Shown in pieces: positions 59,657-64,000 of a stretch of 64,000 bases of DNA (position 1 is its first letter; each line of letters begins with the position of its first letter). The notes under the pieces are model-generated. The model saw only the letters and a list, made by a program, of their open reading frames with translations. It was not told the DNA's origin and ran no database searches. Source of the stretch: Clostridiaceae bacterium (GTDB lineage: Bacteria; Bacillota; Clostridia; Oscillospirales; Acutalibacteraceae); the NCBI GenBank assembly GCA_030530095.1, contig JAUMVO010000001.1:1-64000 (forward strand). The letters are read 5' to 3'. Made by a program: the position numbers and the translations under genes.

Positions 59657-61411
59657 TCAACCCAACAGCGACTGGCTGACGCCGGAGCCGATATCGTGTC
59701 TGTCGCTTATATTCACCGTGTCGGACGTGCTGCCGTCAAGCTCAAGCACGACTATCTCGTTTTCCTTCTTAAGAAGAACACCGGGTATATACAGCGACCT
59801 CTGAGGTCCGATATTCCAGTATCTGCCGAGATTAAAGCCGTTTACGAAGACGTAACCCTTCCCAAAGCCCGCCATATTCACGAAGCAGCCTTTGCCGGGC
59901 TCGGCGCTGAAGCTTCCTCTGAGAAATACAGGTGAGGATTTTGCGCCTGAATATTCAAGACGCTCGAGATTGTCAAGCGGAATAAGGTAAACGTCAAGGT
60001 TGTTTAAGAGCTGAACATTTATGCGTATCTGCCTTACTCCCTTGCCCTCGAGCATATTCGGGCCGTAGTTAACTCTGCCCATATTCTCGACTAAAACGTC
60101 GATATCGTTTTCACCCTCGAGGCTGTCTATTGTAATGTAATTGTTCTCGTCGTTGCGGTAGATAATGCCCGCCAATTTCTTGTTTATAAAGATATGCGCT
60201 CTGTCCGCAAGGCCGTCGAGGAAAAGCTTGCCGTGATAATTGCCCTTAAGGTGCTTATGATAGAGTATAAGTCCGCCGTGCTGACCGTAATACTCCATAC
60301 ATTCGGGGTTGACACTTTCAATTTCCGTTGCAATTCTGTCAAGACTGTCAAGAAGCGAAGCGCATTGAGTCAGCTTTACTAAGCCTATGCTCTGAAGCTC
60401 GGGCTCGGGCGGAAGCTCGGTCGGTGCGATGCCCTGATGCTCAAGCAGAACCTTGCGCACCTCATGGTATTTACGCGTGTAGCCGCCCCATTCGTTTAAG
60501 AGCGCGTCGTCGTCGTAGCTCGTGACGGTCGGCTCATACTGTCCGTAATTGTTGGCGCCAGAATTAAAGGCGAAATTCGTGCCGCCGTGGAACATATAGA
60601 AGCTGAAATTAGCGTCGAGTTTAAGCATTTCTTTAAGCTCCGCGACAACCTCCTCGGGAGCGCGCGAGTGGTGAATTGCGTTTTCGCCCCAGTGGTCGAA
60701 CCAGCCGTTCCAGAATTCGCCGCACATCAGCGGACCTTCGGGCTGATATTTACGCAGCGTGCCGAACGCTTCATTGACTCGTGAACCGAAATTGGCAACC
60801 GCGAGCGTACCGTCGAGCATGCCGCCAGAGAGCATATTGTCCTCGGCGCCGTCGCTGGTAAAAAGAAGCTCCGTGCAGCCGCATTCAAGCATTAAGTCAC
60901 GTATGTATGCAAGATAGTTTTTGTCGTTGCCGTAGCTGCCGTATTCGTTCTCAATCTGCATGGCGATAATGTTGCCGCCGTTGGAATACTGAAGGTGTGA
61001 GATGCGCCTGAAAAGCTCGGTATAATAACGCTTTACCGCGTCAAGATAAGGCTGATACATACAGCGGATTCTGAGGTTCCTGTCCTTGAGCAACCATGAC
61101 GGAAGACCGCCGAAATCCCATTCCGAGCAGATATACGGACCGGGACGTACTATTGCGTAAAGTCCGAGTTCTTTCGCTGTTTCGAGGAACTTTACTATAT
61201 CAAGATTGCCCGAGAAGTCGAATTCGCCCTCCTTCATTTCGTGAAGGTTCCAGCAGACATAGGTTTCGACCGTGTTGAAGCCGCACAGCTTCAGTTTAAG
61301 CAATATGTCGCGCCAGTACTCGGGAAATGAGCGGAAATAGTGTACCGCACCCGCGTAGATATTGAATTTTTTGCCGTCGAGATAAAAGTCGTTGCCTCTT
61401 GTTTCAAGCAT
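59657..61411 (-). CDS. GH35 beta-galactosidase
   Basis: A 584-residue retaining beta-galactosidase. FRSFPEYWRDILLKLKLCG and VRPGPYICSEWDFGGLPSWL are diagnostic; the acid/base is in AMQIENEYGSYG and the nucleophile in LMCGEFWNGWFDHWG. C-terminal beta domains follow (about 390-584). There is no signal peptide, so it acts in the cytosol, unlike most secreted GH35 members. It is 10 bases after the kinase-like gene, so they are co-transcribed. GH35 enzymes of this compact type often prefer beta-1,3-galactosides of host or plant glycans. Confidence 0.9.
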   Translation of the reverse strand: MLETRGNDFYLDGKKFNIYAGAVHYFRSFPEYWRDILLKLKLCGFNTVETYVCWNLHEMKEGEFDFSGNLDIVKFLETAKELGLYAIVRPGPYICSEWDFGGLPSWLLKDRNLRIRCMYQPYLDAVKRYYTELFRRISHLQYSNGGNIIAMQIENEYGSYGNDKNYLAYIRDLMLECGCTELLFTSDGAEDNMLSGGMLDGTLAVANFGSRVNEAFGTLRKYQPEGPLMCGEFWNGWFDHWGENAIHHSRAPEEVVAELKEMLKLDANFSFYMFHGGTNFAFNSGANNYGQYEPTVTSYDDDALLNEWGGYTRKYHEVRKVLLEHQGIAPTELPPEPELQSIGLVKLTQCASLLDSLDRIATEIESVNPECMEYYGQHGGLILYHKHLKGNYHGKLFLDGLADRAHIFINKKLAGIIYRNDENNYITIDSLEGENDIDVLVENMGRVNYGPNMLEGKGVRQIRINVQLLNNLDVYLIPLDNLERLEYSGAKSSPVFLRGSFSAEPGKGCFVNMAGFGKGYVFVNGFNLGRYWNIGPQRSLYIPGVLLKKENEIVVLELDGSTSDTVNISDRHDIGSGVSQSLLG

Positions 61412-61421
61412 GGTTTTCTCC

Positions 61422-62504
61422 TTATTTTACGGCGTTTGCCGTTATCGTTTTCATTTGGTCAAGCTTTTTTTCAATGTCCGCAACAAGCGTCTGCTGAGCC
61501 CTTGTGCGCACAAGATTGTGTTCGGGATAATTGAGCTTAAAATAGACGTCGCCGTCAAGATAATCGGTTAAAAACCGCATCGCAAGCTCGAGCGTCATCA
61601 GCTTTGCAGAGAAGGGGAGATACTCGATTTCCGCGTCGGTAAGACTGCTTCCCGCGGCAGAGAGATAACCCTCGGTATATGCCTTATACAAATCAAGATT
61701 CAGCGAGATTTTTGACGTGTCCTTTTCGTCCTCTGCGGCGGTGTTTGCGCCGAAGCGTATGCTGTCGCCGAAGTCGTAAAGCGAGAGCCCCGGCATAACG
61801 GTATCAAGGTCGATTATGCAAACGCCCTCGTTGGTTTTTTCGTCGAAAAGTATATTGTTGAGCTTGGTGTCATTATGGGTTACTCTGAGCGGCAGAATTC
61901 CGTTTTCAAGCAGTCCTGTAAGACGGCTCATATCGTCCTCACGGCTTAAAATGAAGTCGATTTCACGCTTGACTGAATCTGCCCTGCCCGCCCTGTTCTC
62001 GGCAACGGATTTTTTGAAGGCTTCAAACCTTTTCGCCGTATTGTGAAAGTCGGGGATGGTATCGAAAAGCGAGTCAATCGGGTAGTCCGAGAGAATACTC
62101 TGGAATTTGCCGAACGCCTGCCCCGCGCTTCTGAAAACGTCGGCGCTGTCAATGATATTGCAGGTGTAAACGTTGTCAATATAACGGTAGCAGCGCCAGT
62201 ATTCCCCGCCGTCAACACAGTAGTATTTTCCGTCTCTGCAGGGCATGAAATCGAGCGTCTGCATACCGCCCTTCTGCTTTATATGAGCGGTAACGCCGAC
62301 GAGATTGTGCATAAGCTCGTCGGGCCTGCGAAAGACGTTTGTGTTAATCTTCTGAAGCGTATATTTATCGGTCTTTGCGCCGTTTTCAAGACTCAGAACA
62401 AAGGTCGAATTGATATTGCCGTCGTTCTTGACGGAAAAGCCCTTGTAAGTGCCTTTGAGCGCAAAACTGTCGATTATAAAATCCGCCTTGAAAGGCTGTG
62501 ACAT
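61422..62504 (-). CDS. Aminoglycoside-phosphotransferase-fold sugar kinase (N-acetylhexosamine 1-kinase-like)
   Basis: A 360-residue kinase-fold protein. HNDTKLNNILFDE (catalytic Asp in HND-x4-N) and CIIDLDTVMPGLSLYDFGDSIR (metal-binding DxD) match the APH fold. The overall pattern, with KGTYKGFSVKNDGNINSTF and RVTHND, resembles N-acetylhexosamine 1-kinase (NahK), which phosphorylates GlcNAc or GalNAc at C1. With the GH35 beside it the pair could release and phosphorylate the sugar of galacto- or lacto-N-biose-type disaccharides. No phosphorylase (LnpA) is nearby. Homoserine or choline kinase relatives are possible alternatives. Confidence 0.75.
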   Translation of the reverse strand: MSQPFKADFIIDSFALKGTYKGFSVKNDGNINSTFVLSLENGAKTDKYTLQKINTNVFRRPDELMHNLVGVTAHIKQKGGMQTLDFMPCRDGKYYCVDGGEYWRCYRYIDNVYTCNIIDSADVFRSAGQAFGKFQSILSDYPIDSLFDTIPDFHNTAKRFEAFKKSVAENRAGRADSVKREIDFILSREDDMSRLTGLLENGILPLRVTHNDTKLNNILFDEKTNEGVCIIDLDTVMPGLSLYDFGDSIRFGANTAAEDEKDTSKISLNLDLYKAYTEGYLSAAGSSLTDAEIEYLPFSAKLMTLELAMRFLTDYLDGDVYFKLNYPEHNLVRTRAQQTLVADIEKKLDQMKTITANAVK

Positions 62505-62534
62505 TTTTTCACCTCCGAGCGAAAATACAAGTTC

Positions 62535-62563
62535 ATTATATTATCAAAACAGCGGTTCGTCAA
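62535..62563 (-). promoter_or_regulatory. Promoter of the kinase-GH35 operon
   Basis: Minus strand: TTGACG (62558-62563), 17-base spacer, TATAAT (62535-62540). Confidence 0.6.
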
Positions 62564-62644
62564 TGAAAACACGCGGTTTTAAGTTAATAATTATCTGTAA
62601 GTGTTAATAATATATTAAATTACATCTTATTTATCAAATATCTC

Positions 62645-62673
62645 TTTACATAACCGAGCGTTTAGGGTAAAAT
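62645..62673 (+). promoter_or_regulatory. Promoter of pyrH-frr
   Basis: TTTACA (62645-62650), 17-base spacer, TAAAAT (62668-62673), sharing gtaaaatataactgt with the birA promoter. Confidence 0.5.
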
Positions 62674-62721
62674 ATAACTGTTAAAAATTAGCATATTTTT
62701 ACCGAAACGGAGGACATAAAA

Positions 62722-63423
62722 TTGGCTGTTTATAAAAGAATTCTTTTGAAATTAAGCGGCGAGGTGCTCGCCGGTGAACAGAAGCACGGCTTCGACTTTG
62801 ACGTTATCGAGAATGTCTGCTCGTACATCAAGCGCTGTGTTGAGGAAGGCGTTCAGGTCGCTATAGTTGTCGGCGGCGGCAACTTCTGGCGCGGACGTTC
62901 AAGCGGCTCCATGGACCGCACGAAGGCCGACAGTATCGGAATGCTCGCGACGGTTATGAATTCCATCGCGCTTGCCGACACTCTCAACGGCCTCGGCGTA
63001 GAGGCGAGGGTTATGAGCGCGGTTGAAATGACCAACGTTGCCGAACCCTTCGTAAGAGACGAGGCGGTAAGACATCTCGAAGCGGGAAGGGTTGTCGTAT
63101 TCGGCGGCGGAACGGGCAGTCCGTTCTTCTCAACCGACACCGCCGCGGCGCTCAGAGCTGCGGAAATCGGCGCCGACGTAATTTTCAAGGCGACCAACGT
63201 TGACGGCGTTTACGACAAGGACCCCAACAAGTTCAGCGATGCGGTTATGTACGACGAGCTGACTCACTCCGAAGTTCTCGCTAAGGGACTTGCGGTTATG
63301 GACGCTGCTGCCGCGTCGCTGTGCAGGGACAACGGTATAAAAATCCTTGTGTTCAATCTTTCGGACCCCGAGAATATCATCAGAGCTCTCAGGGGCGAGA
63401 AGGTCGGCACATTGGTTAAATAA
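62722..63423 (+). CDS. pyrH: UMP kinase
   Basis: A 233-residue hexameric amino-acid-kinase-fold enzyme converting UMP to [54 protein letters not shown] and [12 protein letters not shown] are diagnostic. Starts with TTG, nine bases after CGGAGG. Followed by frr 35 bases on, the common pyrH-frr arrangement. Confidence 0.95.
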   Translation: MAVYKRILLKLSGEVLAGEQKHGFDFDVIENVCSYIKRCVEEGVQVAIVVGGGNFWRGRSSGSMDRTKADSIGMLATVMNSIALADTLNGLGVEARVMSAVEMTNVAEPFVRDEAVRHLEAGRVVVFGGGTGSPFFSTDTAAALRAAEIGADVIFKATNVDGVYDKDPNKFSDAVMYDELTHSEVLAKGLAVMDAAAASLCRDNGIKILVFNLSDPENIIRALRGEKVGTLVK

Positions 63424-63458
63424 ACAAACAATAAACTTTTATAACGGAGGATTTATTT

Positions 63459-64000
63459 ATGGATCAGGTGTTTGAACAGGCTAAGGCCAAAATGGAAAAG
63501 ACTTTAACGGCACTTCATAACGAATTTGCCACCATGAGAGCGGGCAAGGCAAGCGCGTCGGTACTCGACAAGATTGCGGTTGACTACTACGGCACTCCCA
63601 CTCCCATTCAGCAGATAGCTGCCGTATCCGTTCAGGAGGGCAGAATTCTTGTTATTCAGCCCTGGGACGTTACACAGATAAAGCCTATCGAGAAGGCTAT
63701 TCAGGCTTCCGATCTGGGCATCAATCCCATGAACGACGGCAAGGTTATCCGCCTTACCTTCCCGCCTCTTACCGAGGAGAGAAGAAAGCTCCTTGCAAAG
63801 GACGTCAGCAAGTACGCCGAGGAGGCTAAGGTTTCCATCCGTTCGACAAGACGTGACATTATCGACAAGATAAAGAAGATGCAGAAGGATTCCGTAATTA
63901 CCGAGGACGACCTTAAGGACGGCGAAAAGGAAGCTCAGGATATCACTGACGAGTATATCAAGAAGATTGAAGAGCTTGCCAACAAAAAAGAAAAGGAAAT
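63459..64000 (+). CDS. frr: Ribosome-recycling factor, 3' end cut by the window
   Basis: An open frame from the ATG at 63459 (GGAGG upstream) runs without a stop to the window end, 180 codons. MDQVFEQAKAKMEKTL, ATMRAGKASASVLDKIAVDY, YGTPTPIQQIA, VIQPWD and the late coiled-coil region KIKKMQKDS match ribosome-recycling factor, which splits terminated ribosomes with EF-G. The family is about 185 residues, so only a few residues are missing. Confidence 0.95.
   Translation, partial: MDQVFEQAKAKMEKTLTALHNEFATMRAGKASASVLDKIAVDYYGTPTPIQQIAAVSVQEGRILVIQPWDVTQIKPIEKAIQASDLGINPMNDGKVIRLTFPPLTEERRKLLAKDVSKYAEEAKVSIRSTRRDIIDKIKKMQKDSVITEDDLKDGEKEAQDITDEYIKKIEELANKKEKE

Noticed and set aside
1..64000. 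CRISPR array, prophage, insertion sequence, toxin-antitoxin or secondary-metabolite cluster
   Set aside because: I looked for regular spaced repeats, transposase or integrase motifs and polyketide/peptide synthase motifs and saw none.

Overview
This is a bacterial chromosome window that reads as a gut-type Firmicute of class Clostridia, probably near the Oscillospiraceae/Ruminococcaceae. The evidence is AGGAGG-type ribosome binding sites, some TTG/GTG starts, AT-rich intergenic DNA with TTGACA-N17-TATAAT promoters, Gram-positive envelope genes (an LCP ligase and an S-layer-homology protein), ECF vitamin transport components, and anaerobe-style carbohydrate genes. I see no phage, insertion sequence, CRISPR array, rRNA or tRNA. 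The base composition looks even and core housekeeping genes (aro operon, pyrH-frr, birA) are interleaved, so most of it looks like resident chromosome.

Layout. 1-646: non-coding, palindrome-rich repeat-like DNA. 647-3600 (minus): a zinc-ribbon/PASTA membrane protein, then larC with an ECF S component. 3780-7967 (plus): M20 peptidase, YfcC-type transporter and an ornithine-cyclodeaminase-like LOR/SDH protein. 8028-14087 (minus): an intracellular glycoside operon (two GH4, a PfkB kinase, GH5, GH130). 14241-17605: YhfC-type protease, a His-rich CsoR-family repressor and a secreted SLH protein. 17743-27399 (plus): a double-HTH regulator followed by a complete transaldolase-type sulfoquinovose (sulfo-TAL) operon. 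27588-31658: potABCD behind a structured 5' leader. 31710-33322: an RluA-type pseudouridine synthase and a PHP protein. 33450-37168 (minus): a polysaccharide ABC exporter with a double GT2. 37365-38610: a cobalamin riboswitch driving a DUF4430 lipoprotein and an ECF S component. 38656-42388 (minus): small membrane proteins, a MATE pump and a membrane-anchored GH30. 42580-49719 (plus): an LCP protein, rfbADBC and three GT2 genes (rhamnose-containing wall polysaccharide). 49743-56357 (plus): aroF-tyrA-aroB-aroA-aroC-pheA behind a Phe/Tyr-rich leader peptide and an attenuator hairpin. 56564-58719 (minus): NatAB-like exporter. 58803-64000: birA, GH35 plus a sugar-kinase-like gene (minus), pyrH and a frr that runs off the window.

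How the genes work together. The sulfo-TAL operon holds a GH31 sulfoquinovosidase-type enzyme, GPH symporter, transaldolase, sulfolactaldehyde-reductase-like dehydrogenase, DUF4867 isomerase, a FucI-fold protein and a TauE exporter. Together these would take plant sulfolipid sugar to fructose 6-phosphate and excrete the C3 sulfonate, probably as dihydroxypropanesulfonate. Most other catabolic genes also target plant or host glycans. The two most interesting regulatory signals are the aromatic leader-peptide attenuator (49802-49947) and the unassigned structured leader in front of potA (27505-27587).
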